Shown here one piece after another: positions 51,501 through 63,831 of a DNA stretch of 64,000 bases. Position numbers and translations under genes: made by a program. The stretch lies in NCBI RefSeq assembly GCF_964355755.1, contig NC_092680.1:1651001-1715000 (forward strand), given 5' to 3'. The notes under the pieces are model-generated. The model was given only the letters and a program-made list of their open reading frames with translations, did not search any database and was not told where the DNA came from. Position 1 is the first letter of the stretch. Every line of letters starts with the position of its first letter. This DNA comes from Antedon mediterranea. Lineage: Eukaryota > Echinodermata > Crinoidea > Comatulida > Antedonidae.

Positions 51501-54500
51501 AGGTATTATAAAGAGTCAATATTACTGTCTGTATACCAAGCATAGAGGTATTATAAAGAGTCAATATTACTGTCTGTATACCAAGCATAGAGGTATTATA
51601 AAGAGTTGACATTACTGTCTGTATACCAAGCATAGAGGTATTATAAAGAGTTGACATTACTGTCTGTATACCAAGCATAGAGGTATTATAAAGAGTCAAT
51701 ATTACTGTATGTATACCAAGCATAGAGGTATTATAAAGAGTTGACATTACTGTCTGTATACCAAGCATAGAGGTATTATAAAGAGTTGACATTACTGTCT
51801 GTATACCAAGCATAGAGGTATTATAAAGAGTCAATATTACTGTCTGTATACCAAGCATAGAGGTATTATAAAGAGTTGACATTACTGTCTGTATACCAAG
51901 CATAGAGGTATTATAAAGAGTTGACATTACTGTCTGTATACCAAGCATAGAGGTATTATAAAGAGTTGACATTACTGTCTGTATACCAAGCATAGAGGTA
52001 TTATAAAGAGTTGACATTACTGTCTGTATACCAAGCATAGAGGTATTATAAAGAGTTGACATTACTGTCTGTATACCAAGCATAGAGGTATTATAAAGAG
52101 TTGACATTACTGTCTGTATACCAAGCATAGAGGTATTATAAAACTAGAGCGTCAACATTGTGCACAAAACCAAAGCTTTAAACCGACATGAATGTATTCT
52201 TGAGCTTAAGTTCATTTCTATCTTGGTGTCCATAGCTGTGATGCTAACTATTACGATTTACAGTGAAAATATATTATACCCCTTTAACACCAAAAGCAAA
52301 ACTCTGGAGACACTCCGGAGTTCTGGTGTGTAAGGGGTATTACACAACTGTGATCAGTCTGTTGTATATTTCAATAAAACTCATAATTTTGGATTTGTTT
52401 TTTTAGTTGTGCACAAAAGTTTTATAAATAATTTACAATCATCTACTTACACTGGAAATGGATGACCACTACCGACCCCACCCATACCTAATAAATGTTG
52501 CAAAATCCTGCAAACAAAAACATCAATCATAACATATAATATGCTGCAAACACTATGTATGACACACATATTGTGGTACATACTGTATCTATAGAGTTTG
52601 TAGGTTTGTAAATGATACAGATTTTTAGTAACACATCCATATACATATACAATAATGAGCAGAATTGTACTTTTAAACTATATTTCAAATCAGGTATTTT
52701 ATTTATTTGCTAGTTTAATATAGACATGAGAATTTTTCATTTTAAAGGTGTTTTTTTATGCTAGTATGAATGGTGAACACAGCCGCTAACATTTAAGCTC
52801 TGGGTCTACACTATCAAACTAGTTTGAAAAGTGTGATGTGCCCAAATATGGTAGTGATATGCCCACATACTGTATGGTAGTGATATGACATCATCCATAT
52901 ATGGGCACATCACATTTTTATCACATAAAGTTTGATAGTGTAGACAAAGCTGATATTCACAAAGGGTGATAAGAATTGTTTGCAACTGGCTCAATAACTA
53001 AAATGGATCATTGTTGAGCATCGTATAAGTCACTACTCAAAACTCACATTTTCTAATATTTTTGGCAGCACCATGAGCAATGACTGTTGGAATGACTATT
53101 TAAAATTCCCTACTGTATCCATGCGACAATAATTTGATGAGGCTTTGTACTCTTGATATTTATAATGATTGTGGTGACTTACATTATCATGTCTTGCGCA
53201 GGGTCAGCTGCATCTCTTCCTAATTGTCTTACTCTTACTGGAAACCGTCTACGACCGGTAGTAATTACTGGAGCTGCTGGCTCTTGTGGCCCATCTGCTG
53301 ATCCAAGTTGCATCCATAACTAAGTACAATGTTAAAGTAATAAAAGTAATATGGTTTCAGAATTGGAACTGTACTCTATGAGGAAGGGAACACACATTTG
53401 TTTTTATCTGTTTTTTATTTGTTAAATGTAGAGAATATTTCATTGGTTTCACTGCTCTAGTTTAATCCGGATTGTTTCATTTTCATTTATTAGACAAGGT
53501 CAAGGGGTCAAGGTCAAGGGGTTGCGATGGCAACAATGCGCCAATCGTGTGAGTGTCCACAACCCCTAAATTAGAGCATTTTTTTACTCTTTCTCTCATG
53601 TATTCATTATTTGTATACCAATTTACCTGATTGAACACCGTTAGTGAACTATCAGGATCTGTACTTGGTCTTGATTCTCTCTCATGTTCTGTTGTCCTAA
53701 AATAAAAAATAAATTTAATGAGTTAAATGTATATAAAAATCACAATTTTTCGAGATTTTCTTGCAATTTTATTTATTAATATTGGTTTGGGATATATGCA
53801 AATTAGTATGTTAAAAGCAAAATAACATTATTATTGTAGAGTAACCTTTCGGTCTGTTGTGTTGTTCCACCGTCCAATTCTTCAACAAATCCTGTACTAC
53901 ACCTTGGACATGTGTAATCCTATATGAAGATAAGATAAATATTTCATAATAATTGATATTATAACATGGGTTCAAGTACTGTCTGATTCCTCCATTATCA
54001 GTTAGCTATTCCAAGAAGACCATGATTTCGTGTTAAACATTAATATAAAAATAATGCACTTGTCTAAATTCATATGTTAGTGGAGATGTGGCGTACTCTT
54101 GGATGGATATTTACAATGTCGTGTAACATGCACTCAGCTGTGCCTTGTGCATTATTGTAACTACTCTCGAGTGCGCGGCATCTCCACTAATGCACTCTGA
54201 CTCTGATATAATTGAGGAATCAGCGGGTAGCTTTTCATCAGAGACTAAGTTATTGGTCAGATGTAGTACAATTACGTCAGGGTAGGATAAAACATCTGTC
54301 TGACCAATACCAACCTATTTATTTACGATGGACAAAGAAAAATAGAAAGATTTAACATATATATATTAATATAAGCAAGGTGAAATTTCAATAACGCTTA
54401 AGCCTAGGTCTATTGTTTTATGTAAAGCAACACCATGGAGTTACTCCATGGCAACACATACCTCTCATTTATTACTCCCTGGGTTTAGGAACGTAATGTA

Positions 54501-54925
54501 TTGGAAATCCCCTTAGCCACAATTTATCAAAAGGCACAATTAGCCTATTATATTATACCCTTTTTATAAATACATAATATCATCATAAACCTTCCGAGTT
54601 TTTTAACATACCGCTAACAGCCGAACGTAACCTCTCATTAAAACAACGTCACCACATATGCTAGGCCTACCCACCAGCCGAGCTAGTAGGACTATAAAAG
54701 CAAGACGTATGACACCACCACACACACAAACACAGCTCTTGTCTATCACATACGTTGTTTACATATAAATAGGCCTAGTATTTTGTTATATTAATAAAGA
54801 TTCCTCCGTCCGAATCAACATCCCAATCAGAAAAACATATTTATATTTACCTGTTTCAGAGCACTGATTTCCTGTTTACAATTATGGCAAAAAAAGTGAG
54901 GAGTTTCAACAACCGCTTCCGCCAT
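48587..54925 (-). CDS. RNF126: RNF115/RNF126-like RING-H2 E3 ubiquitin ligase
   Basis: Nine exons, high to low: 54925-54851, 53919-53846, 53696-53627, 53319-53183, 52507-52451, 51033-50958, 50011-49918, 49384-49269, 48751-48587; 287 aa. The N-terminal BCA2-type zinc finger has C13-x2-C16 and C29-x2-C32. The linker contains [15 protein letters not shown], the family's DYAWGxxGLD block before the RING, and GGGPPPAEK. The RING-H2 is C200, C203, C218, H220, H223, C226, C237, C240 ([28 protein letters not shown]). The tail is acidic and Ser/Thr-rich, ending SLINNF. All zinc ligands are present, so it should be active as an E3. Invertebrates usually have one ancestor of the vertebrate RNF115/RNF126 pair, so the symbol is by subfamily only. 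Introns 5 and 6 are expanded by minisatellites. Confidence 0.95.
49083..49247. mobile_element. MITE-A copy
   Basis: AAGCTCTGTCTACACTATCA at the left and GTTTTGTAGTGTAGACAGAG then CTT at the right. Its right end lies about 20 bases from RING-ligase exon 8, in intron 8. Confidence 0.9.
50150..50620. repeat. Minisatellite, 28-29-bp unit x about 16
   Basis: AAAAAGACTTTTAAACTTGA then GGTCTACT repeated; units differ mainly by three or four T in ACTTT(T)AAA. In RING-ligase intron 6. Confidence 0.95.
50654..50823. mobile_element. MITE-A copy with duplicated core
   Basis: AAGCTCTGTCTACACTATCA at the left and GTTTGATAGTGTAGACAAAG then CTTTA at the right; CAAATATGGTAGTGATAT occurs twice inside. Lies directly next to the 28-bp minisatellite. 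Confidence 0.9.
51079..52140. repeat. Minisatellite, 45-bp unit x about 23.5
   Basis: The unit is ACTGTCTGTATACCAAGCAT then AGAGGTATTATAAAGAGTYR then AYATT. Three main unit types differ at GAGTCAACATT, GAGTCAATATT and GAGTTGACATT. Because 45 is a multiple of three, the minus strand is open for 349 codons with a 15-residue repeat ([15 protein letters not shown]). It lies in RING-ligase intron 5 and stops 46 bases before exon 6, so I call it non-coding. Confidence 0.95.
52280..52331. repeat. Imperfect hairpin
   Basis: CCTTTAACACCAAAAGCAAA..CTCTGGAG pairs imperfectly with CTCCGGAGTTCTGGTGTGTA then AGGGG. In RING-ligase intron 5. Possibly a decayed foldback element. Confidence 0.4.
52795..52951. 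mobile_element. MITE-A copy
   Basis: AAGCTCTGGGTCTACACTAT at the left and GTTTGATAGTGTAGACAAAG then CT at the right. In RING-ligase intron 4. Confidence 0.9.
54078..54191. mobile_element. Foldback element
   Basis: TATGTTAGTGGAGATGTGGC then GTACTC is mirrored by GAGTGCGCGGCATCTCCACT then AATG. In RING-ligase intron 1. One copy in the window. Confidence 0.5.
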
Positions 54926-55085
54926 TATTGTGCTAGGCTATATATCGCGAGGAGCGGAGCTCTAGTTTTTAGAGTGGTGCTGGGGGAGTAGAGGAGGATC
55001 GGAGCGAGCTGGTGAAGAAGCTCGAGCGAGCACAGTTTGTGTGTACTGTGTACGACGAGCGAACATTATGTACGCCCTCTGTAGT
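54926..55085 (-). promoter_or_regulatory. Probable RING-ligase promoter segment
   Basis: Distinctly more GC-rich and CpG-containing than its surroundings, immediately upstream of the ligase ATG. A TATATATCGCG stretch lies about 10-25 bases away on the coding strand. The ATG context (ATAATGGCGGAAG) has G at +4. No transcription start can be placed. Confidence 0.35.
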
Positions 55086-56126
55086 CAGTAGTAGAACGAA
55101 TAGAGGATATACACTGTGTTCTGAATACAATTACGTCATCGAACGTTATATATAAATTATGGTTAATTCAATATAATCATAGATAAGTGTTACAGTAGCA
55201 GGCCTATATATTTATTTACTTTATTCTGTATTTAATATAGAACATCATTCGGGATTTGAAAATGCAGATTAGGAATTTGCAAAGTATGCATACCTTTAAC
55301 TAGACTTGCCCCAAGTCTGTATTGTTTTTTTAAATAATTTATTTGTTTTTATTTCGACCGCGATTTTTGTCTGAAAATACAGACTTGTGAAACACGTATA
55401 GAAATCGATTTGCAGACCGCAAACAACTGATAAGAATGACGTAGGTTATCATACCGTATTTGGCTATATGGGGCGGGCGGTATGTAAATATGGATTTCAA
55501 ATCAACCAATGATCATTTTGTTTCAAAATGAAAAAGATCGAGTACGTACAGTGCTGAATGTACGATCGAGACTGTTGAAATATGAAATCGTGTTGCCAAG
55601 TTGTTTTGTTTATTAATTGTTTAGTCCTTAGCCTAGGCCTACTTCAACTCGCACGTATGATCTGCCAAATAAAACGCCAATAAGAGGTAGGCCTACATAC
55701 CACCACCGGCACACAACAGGATTCACACACAACAGACAGGGCTACGACACCACTACACAGAACAGGACAGGGTCTAGGCCTAGGTGGGATTTAAATCAAA
55801 TTATCTCCGCGTAATATTAAATGATCCATTCAATGTTTGATTTGCGGAGAAGCAAGACGAGTTTTCATGTTCTTGGGGAAAATCCCATCAAAATCATTTC
55901 TAGCCTTCAGAAACTTTCATCAATGTCCCGATCAATGTAAATTGTCTAAACGTAACATAGCGCATGCGTACCATCTTAGTTGTTGAGTCTTTGAAATTCT
56001 GAAATATGAATATTAAAACGGTGTACGAGTGAGTAGCCAATCGCATGCAGCTGAAACTAGTCAACCGGATAATCTATGCACCAAGAATTCTTGGTGTCAA
56101 ACCACGTGACTTTTGCGTGTTTCCCC

Positions 56127-56238
56127 AGCCAGACGGAGTATCCAAACTCAAGTAATACACGTATGAAACGCCATATGTGCAAAAATGTTTATATTTTTAC
56201 TAATATTAAGAAAAAAACTCCGTCTGGAGCCCAGACTA
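56127..56238. mobile_element. MITE-E copy
   Basis: AGCCAGACGGAGTATCC at the left and AACTCCGTCTGGAGCCCAGA at the right are inverted; the inside has CACGTATGAAACGCCATATG then TGC. Shared with 62090-62183. Confidence 0.7.
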
Positions 56239-58186
56239 ACCTTTAACATGCGCGATGTGCGCATTTATTAGGCCTAGCGGATACTCTTTTGCAACGAAAA
56301 TGCTAAAGTTTAACAGGCACATCACCGTATTGATTTTTTAATTCGTTTAAAAATCCATCTCGAAAATATCGTGCAAACACATTAAACAATCTATGTTATA
56401 TTTTTCTAATGTAATATGACATAACTAATATATTTGATTATAGGCCTATTAATTGTTTATATAATGTAAAAAAAGGAAAATAAATAACAATCGAATTATT
56501 ACAAGTGGCGGACCTAAAAAAAAAATGCAATCTTATCATAGGAAAAAATTGGGGAAAAAATCGTAAGAGTAAAGTACTTTCAATTTTGATTATTAAAACA
56601 CATTGTTTCAGCGCCGTGCTATACAGGTCACCATTGATGTTTAAAGTCTGAACACACTCTTTCACTATGTATATTATTTAACATAACTGCTATATAGGCT
56701 ATAGGTGATATTCTTTAACAGGTCGACATTAACTTAACGCGCTCCTTTCACCATGTGCGTTATTTATTATTATTAATACAGGTGCCATTTCAGGAATTTT
56801 ACGTGCGAGAGTACCATTTCCGACCCGGCTAGGTGTGTCATTTAACCAAATTCGCGCGTCACAAAAAAAAAAATATTCAAAATCAGAAAGTTGTATGGCA
56901 TTAATTTTTCCATTAAATAGACTACCATAACCTCGAAAAGAAGCCCATGTGCAAACAAAGCATTTTTTCCACAAACGCTGACTTGCGCGGAAGCGCCCAT
57001 CTGTGGTGACGCCTTTACTTAAAATATAGGGGAAAATATCACCTTTTAATTGGCTATTACCGTACCTCAGTTTTCATTTCATCATTCATTATCAATTTAA
57101 CGTTAGAGTGCCATTTTCGACCATCTATGTGTCATATTGGACTCTACAGTTACAGTCCCACTTTCACAACATGCTGGGTCCGCCCCTGGTTACTAAAACG
57201 TTATTTAACGTTTAAAAAACCCACAAAATCACGTTTTTAAAGCTGAAATATAACTTTACAACTCTACAAACCACACGTTTTCATAACGTTTGTTAACGTA
57301 ACAGATTATAAATATGTTTTATTATATTGCATCATGGTTTTATGGCGCCGCGATTGGGCCTATAAAATAATCAATAGACATTTCTCCCACAGTTAAAATT
57401 CGCATAAACCAGGCTAATAATACACGGTGCATTGTTCGGAAATCCCCCGATGTTATTTATGTTTTTCCGCTTGCCTTGGCACGACGTTTTATTGTCTTCT
57501 CTGCTGCGTTGCTTCCGTAGAAAAATGGTATCCAGCAGTAGTACCTAGGCAGTTTACACGGTTATGCGTACTTGTTTTGGATTTTTGGCCTACCTCACAC
57601 AGCTGGGAGTGACCCCACATAGGTTGTAAGTTAACTTATAGGCCCTACTACAATCTCAAATTTACGCACAAAGTCATAAAAGCCTTGTTTGAATTATATG
57701 TAAGGCATATCTGCTGTATAAATAGGCCTACTATGTACATATAGGCCTACCTCAGTCTATGTGTTATTTAATAATCCTATGTTATTAAGTTAGTTTTATT
57801 GAAACTTAAGGAATAGGCCTATACTACTTTCTGATTAACAAAGTTGGCATCTGCAGCATAAGGATATCCGTTAGGTTATGTGATGAAAAAGAGACGTGTT
57901 ATTTATCTTTGTAAAAGGCGCCTGTTTTAATACGCCTATATTACATGACAAGATAAGATGTCAAGTCCACTAAAACTAAATGTAAATCACACGAGAGGTA
58001 GAAAACTGTTAGCCCCATCTTTGATAATGTGAGCTGTGTTTGCATCTGTTATTGGCTGGTAGCTTGTGTAGTAGACCTAATTTGTAGTCTAAGTCATTGT
58101 TTCCTAACATTATCCAATTTTTAAATTATTTTTTCAGTAGTAAAGACAAAAACCTTCAACGAGTTTTGTAATAGCCATTCGATAGC

Positions 58187-61100
58187 ATGGCTGCATCAGG
58201 TATGATTATTAATATTGAGCCTAAATGAACAAGGCCATACATGGCTGCAGTCGCGTGCTCAAGTTAATGTTTACCGACGACCTACCGACCAACCAACCGA
58301 CGACCGACATAGTGAGCTGTAGAAAATAGGAAATCACGTACTATTAAAAAGAAATTGGCTCACAAAAAAAATAAAGAAATAAATTAAAGTTCTAAAAAGT
58401 CTTATTGTGATTAACTAACTTGTTATCACAAAAACCGAAGAAGTTTGTCTAAATCTAAACGTTGTTTGGTACAGATGTGAAATAGTGAGTAACAGGCATT
58501 ATGTTAACTTTATATCGTAAACTGCTTGTCAGCGAAGATTTATATTAATATTGGAAACAATTATATTTCTAGGTATCAGTGAAAGCAAAGTAACCGGCAC
58601 TTACAAGCCATTTGCACAACTGCGTCAATTCCTGGAACAAACCACTGAGGAGGCAGATTCCTCAGAAATGTTGCCCACCCTCCATCGCTTAGCCAGCGAA
58701 GGAAATGAGTCTGAGCTCAGTGACGTGATTAACAACGGAGGTAACGTCAACGAAGAGGACAACGATGGCTACACATCTCTTTATCATGCTGTTAGTGGAG
58801 GGCATGTAAAAGTTATTGAAATATTGCTAAAAAATGGTGCACATGTTATTGGAAAACATAGCCTTTTTCACGTTGTCTCCGATTTAGAATCTGCCCAATT
58901 ACTGCTTCAAGCCAAGGCTAACCCGGATGGCCGTAATGAATATGGAGACTCTCCATTACAAACAGCAATAAGAAAGGGCAAACATGAACTTGTAGATTTT
59001 TTCTTGACAGTTGGTGTCGATGTTCTAAACAGAAATAATAAAGGAGAGACTCCACTTCACACACTCTGTTCATCATTTATGGAAGATGAAAATCTAACCA
59101 AAAAATTGATTAAAATCGGAGGTAGGCCTACTGTTAATTCGAAAGACGCCCAGGGCAGGTCTCCGTTACATTTAGCTGTCATGCATTCTTCTCTCGAGAA
59201 AAGAAAAACAGTAAACATTCTGGTAAAGGCAGGAGCATCTGTGACAGACTTAGATCTGCAGGGAATGAATCCTATTCATTATCTCGTAGAGAGTAGCTGC
59301 AGACCATATTATTCCGAAGTTGATAATAAGTTGTTATTCGATTACATTGATCTGCTAGTCATTCATGATAATGCAGCAAATTCGCAGGATGCAATTGGTC
59401 AAAGCATCCTACATTTAGCAATACCCGCAGGAGCACCATTACAAGTGCTGGAATACCTTGTACAGAAAGGATGTGTACCCACCGCTGAAGACGGCCGAAA
59501 ACGCAGTTTACTGCATTGTATTGTAGACCGAGATGTTGATGACGCAATTGATATTTTAAAATTCTTATTGGACAAGAAACTTGATATCAATTCTCCTGAT
59601 AAGTGGGGACAGACAGCCTTGCATCAAGCTATAGAGAAGGGTAAGAAGGAACTTTTTAAAGCTTTGCTTAAACGTGGAGCAGACGTGAACGTGAAAGATT
59701 CAATCGGCAGACAACCGATACACATTGCAGCAGAGAGTGGTTCTGACGTCATTTGCAATTCTTTAATCAAACTAGGGGCAGATATCAACGCACAGGACAA
59801 CTATCAGTCCACGCCACTCCATTTTGCCGCGTGGGGAAACAGTGCTTCTGTGGCAAATGTTTTGATCCAAGCAGGATGTGATGTTGAACTTTGCGATGCA
59901 TGTGATCAAACAGCGCAAGAGGTGGCAACATTTTGGTCAAATGTTGATTTTATGCAGATAATACATGAAAAAGACGGAACTCAAAAACTTGAATTGGAAC
60001 GACCAAATAAACCGTTCGCAAAACATGGTGGTAAGTGTTTGCAGCTTGAAGATTTTCAAGATATCATCGACTCTAGTCCGGAATCAACACGGACGTCGGG
60101 CACGTTAAGTGAATATTTAAACTGCTTAATTTCCACACCAGGAATGGGGACTGTTTTTGAACATCTCGAAGCGATGGAAATCCGGGATGCTTTAGACAGA
60201 TTTGTGGCAAATGTGGTGAAACGTATAGCAGTCAATAATCCAAAAATGCGTTGTAGTCTGTACCACGTAGGTAGTTCATCAGAAAGCACCAAGACAAAAT
60301 ACCCGGATGAGTTTGACTATGTTGTCTGTCTTGATGAACTGAGTGAAAATATTTATCCAGAACATGAAACCGAGGACGTTCAAGAAAATGTCTATTTTGT
60401 TCCAGATAAGGAAGGAAATGAGGAAGGAAAAGAGGTGTTAGAGAAGGGAGTAGACTATAAAGAAACTTCTTCTTCAGTGTCAATTTACACTCAAATATTT
60501 CTGAAAGATCAGACAAGCTACGAGTACTCGGAGTTTACACACGACGGCCTAGAACTGAAAAACATTTCAAATTGTATGATGTTTAATGTATTCTCAAGGC
60601 AACTGTCGAATATCGTTTTCAATGAAAGCTTCCCACAAGATGAACGTTTGGTAGTAAAGGACGTCACCAATGACCCCAAGTTCTGCTTGTTGTGGAAAGG
60701 ATCGAGATATAAAACTATGGCTATCGAAGTTGATTTTGTTCCAGCAGTACGCCTTCCTTCTTGGGCAGACAATTTTCAAGATCAGTCTCCACTCCTCGTT
60801 CCAGACATTATACAACTTCCATGTCTCGCTGTTCCAAAAATGACGAGTGAAGAAGATGACAGACTTTGGAGATGCTCTCTGTGTCTTGTTGAAGTTGCTA
60901 TTATGAAAAGATGTCTAAATCGAATTCGAAACAGCTACATAGCTGCCAAGTCAATGATCAGCTCGGTTATTTGTCCATTTGTTAGTTTCGAAGACTACAC
61001 AGACGTAAAGATACAGTATGCACGTGAACATGGCAGTTTGGCTTCTGATGAGGACCCTATTATGTTTGAACCAATCGAAGGTATAATACCATCATATATA

Positions 61101-61388
61101 CTAAAAATGGCCTTCTTCCACTCCATAGAAGAGAAAGCAATGAAGAATGGAGTGGAAAGTGTCTTTGGTTCTGAGAGTGCTTCTGATGTTTCGTCGAGTG
61201 AAGAACCCGACCCAGAAATAGTTAAGGACATATTCACAAAATGTGATGATTGGCTTTCGAATCGGTTTGTTCCATCGTTCTTCAACCCACGACAAAATGT
61301 AATGGGGTCAACGATGCTGGAAGAAAATAGTGTTAAAGCGCATATGTTTGTAAAGTATATTTTGAAGCTTTTAAATGAAAAGTGTTGA
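58187..61388 (+). CDS. Ankyrin-repeat Mab-21 / cGAS-like nucleotidyltransferase
   Basis: Two coding exons, 58187-58199 (MAAS plus one base) and 58573-61388; 942 aa. The 5' exon begins at about 58138 after a TTTTTTCAG acceptor and joins as MAASGISESK. About twelve ankyrin repeats span residues 38-472 (TPLHxAxxxG and LLxxGAxxN signatures). They are followed by a Mab-21 nucleotidyltransferase domain, about 500-942. Catalytic features are GS at 571-572, E584 and D586 in PDEFDYVV, and D725 in MAIEVDFVPAV. The 12-residue step from Ser to Glu is the same as in cGAS (S213 to E225). The C-lobe has LWRCSLCLVEV, IPSYILKMAFFH and FVPSFFNPRQNV like other Mab-21 proteins. This suggests a cGAS-like receptor making a cyclic dinucleotide after sensing a ligand, in innate immunity. 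Ligand, product and a zinc-binding thumb cannot be established. It could instead be a non-immune Mab-21 protein, but those often lose these residues. Confidence 0.93.
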
Positions 61389-61481
61389 GTTTTACACACC
61401 AGATATGAAACGAATGTCTATGCATTTCTATCATGGCCAGTCACAACAAAAACCCTGTATCCGATTGGATGAAATTCATTG

Positions 61482-61635
61482 TGCGATACCACTATGACGT
61501 AACGCAATGACGAAGTTTTGACCAATCACAAGCAATGGATTATTATTATATAACTGTCGCATGTGATTAGTCAACTTGCTTTCATTGCGTTTACGTCGTC
61601 GTGTTGCGTCCAACAAGAGGGAACCGGCCAAGCTT
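61482..61635. mobile_element. MITE-B copy
   Basis: TGACGTAACGCAATGACG at the left, TTGACCAATCACAAGCAATG inside and GTTGCGTCCAACAAGAGGGA then ACCGGCCAAGCTT at the right. About 95 bases after the ankyrin/Mab-21 stop, so probably inside its 3' UTR. Confidence 0.75.
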
Positions 61636-62089
61636 AAGAAACAAAATGCTTTATTTCGTATTTTTTAAACAAATTGTGAAAACTCAATCAAGGTACATTT
61701 CTTCCGATGGTACATCATAAGAAAATCACGATTGCAGACACTCTAATTAAGGCGGCTCACTATCACGCCATCATTCATGTTTCTATGGTAAAACGCATAA
61801 TGAGGTCGTCCATTATTTATTAAGTTTTCACACTAAATCATCTAAGGCACTGAAACAGATACAGTATTCTACAGTTAGAAATAAAATGACTTTCTGAATA
61901 ATGCAAATATATAATAATAATCTATAATTTTTTGTTACAGTAACAGACGTATAGTGAGATTTAACATGAATGTCTTTTGCCAATAGTGCCCAAACTGAAA
62001 ACGATTTACAATCGCGAGGCGACCCACAATTAGTATTTAGTTCGAGGCTTTTCGTTGTTCAAGTCTGAACCTAAAATCTGGCTAGTTTC

Positions 62090-62183
62090 AAGCTCAAATA
62101 GTATACGTATGAAACGCCATATGTGCCAAAATATTTATCTTATTACTAATGTTAAGTCAAAACTCCGTCTGGAACCCAGACTA
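62090..62183. mobile_element. MITE-E copy
   Basis: GTATACGTATGAAACGCCAT then ATGTGC, and AACTCCGTCTGGAACCCAGA then CT, match the 56127-56238 element; the left terminus is diverged. Confidence 0.65.
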
Positions 62184-63831
62184 CAGTTGCTAGTGTGACT
62201 AAACTGTGTAGGCTATCATTGTCTAATTTAAATTCATTCAAGAATCCCCTATTTTACTAGACTGATCAACACATGAAAGCTCAGTTAAATATTGAATTTC
62301 TAAAAGATCAGAAAGCATGAAATTAGCAGACATATTAATGTGCATTCACAATATGCATATGGACGTAAACACATTTATATTATGATAAAACTATTACTAC
62401 AAGTAGGCCTGTGTATTCTCCTAATAATATATGAGAGCGACGTTTTAAACATTGCAGAATACAACTCTTTGACTGACAAACTAAAGACATTTTAGGTAAC
62501 AAATCCTCAATAAATTGCAATATAATCTCTCATCGCAAAATGTTTGATTCAAAAGTGGATAAAAGACATACAAGAAAAATAATATTTACAACTTATTCGA
62601 TTATACTACGTATTCTAAGAACATGTTGCATTCAATTCTAGCCCTACTATATATACATTACAGTATACACTCTGGCAGTAGCCTACTATTGTATGTGCTC
62701 TTTTCACACCCTATACTAGGCCTACACAAATATATTTATTATATTGCATCATAAATCCAGCAGAGTGCTCATAAATACAATCTCATTGATCCAATGCAAA
62801 TGGAACATGTGCAGATGAACAACACGAATTGAGTACACTATTTGTCTCTATGATTTTTCTCTTTTCACTATGATTTTATATACATGCAGTAAATGATTAT
62901 TTTGTAATAATATTCTATTATATTCAATATAGTTTGTATCAAAAATTAGTTGTTAATAATAATAATCAGTATACTGTATTCCGAGTATTGAGTATCTTTA
63001 ACGAAAGGTGCAACTAACTCAGTTCACCAAACTTTCCAATCGAAAAAAAACAATACTTACCAACTTAATTACACAAATGGTACAATAAAATATCTAATAA
63101 TGTTAACATTAATTAAACCAATAACATATTAGTTACAAAGATACATCATTTTTGGTTATAAATAAGATATTTGCACAATAGATAAATTTCTTTTTTTAGA
63201 AATATATAAAAAAAAACGATTAGTGAAGAAAATGCATGTTATGAATTAATCTCTATATTGATGCTGTACTCTCTCTGAAATCAGACAAATTATAAGAAAA
63301 TATTTGATGAATACAAAAAGTTGATTCATCTATATATAAGTTAGTAGAACGCCTTCTTTGAGACACCTTTATTAAAGGTACAGTTTCCCGGGAAATGAAT
63401 GAGGGACCAGAGAAGATTTCACTCTTCTTCACTCATTATGTCTTAACACTATGGTCAACTCCAGCAAACGCTTTGTTAGGTCCCAAAGATGTCCCCTTAA
63501 TAGTGGTTCTACTATATATAACACACTTTTAATGAAAAACCCATTTAATAGGTTTTGGTAAAATAAATTTTCAAATTATATAAAACAAAAAATTAATGTT
63601 AATAACAGTAATAATATTGAGTCAGGGTTTAAACTTTAAGGAAAAACAGTACATATTTAACTTCAATTCTCAATTTTTTTTTTTTTTTTCAATTAATATT
63701 GTTTATAACATAATAAAACAATAGAATAGCACACATTGTAACAACATCACTTAATTAATAGAAATGCTTAAGCTACTAAAACTTTGATTTCAATAAACAA
63801 AAAGTTATGGCCAAGTGAAGGGGGTTTGAAT

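Larger units (their letters stand above)
54926..58137. other. Intergenic between RING ligase and ankyrin/Mab-21 gene
   Basis: The genes diverge across 3.2 kb. I find no coding exon. It contains a MITE-E copy (56127-56238), many TAGGCCTA motifs and AT-rich sequence. An acceptor at 58136-58137 (TTTTTTCAG) implies at least one upstream non-coding exon of the ankyrin gene somewhere here. Confidence 0.5.

Noticed and set aside
51079-52128. 349-codon minus-strand reading frame with a 15-residue repeat
   Set aside because: It is exactly a 45-bp minisatellite inside an intron whose flanking exons splice cleanly; openness follows from a period divisible by three.
59359-60815. Minus-strand frames of 60-95 codons opposite the ankyrin/Mab-21 exon
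   Set aside because: Shadow frames of a well-supported plus-strand coding exon; no motif of their own.
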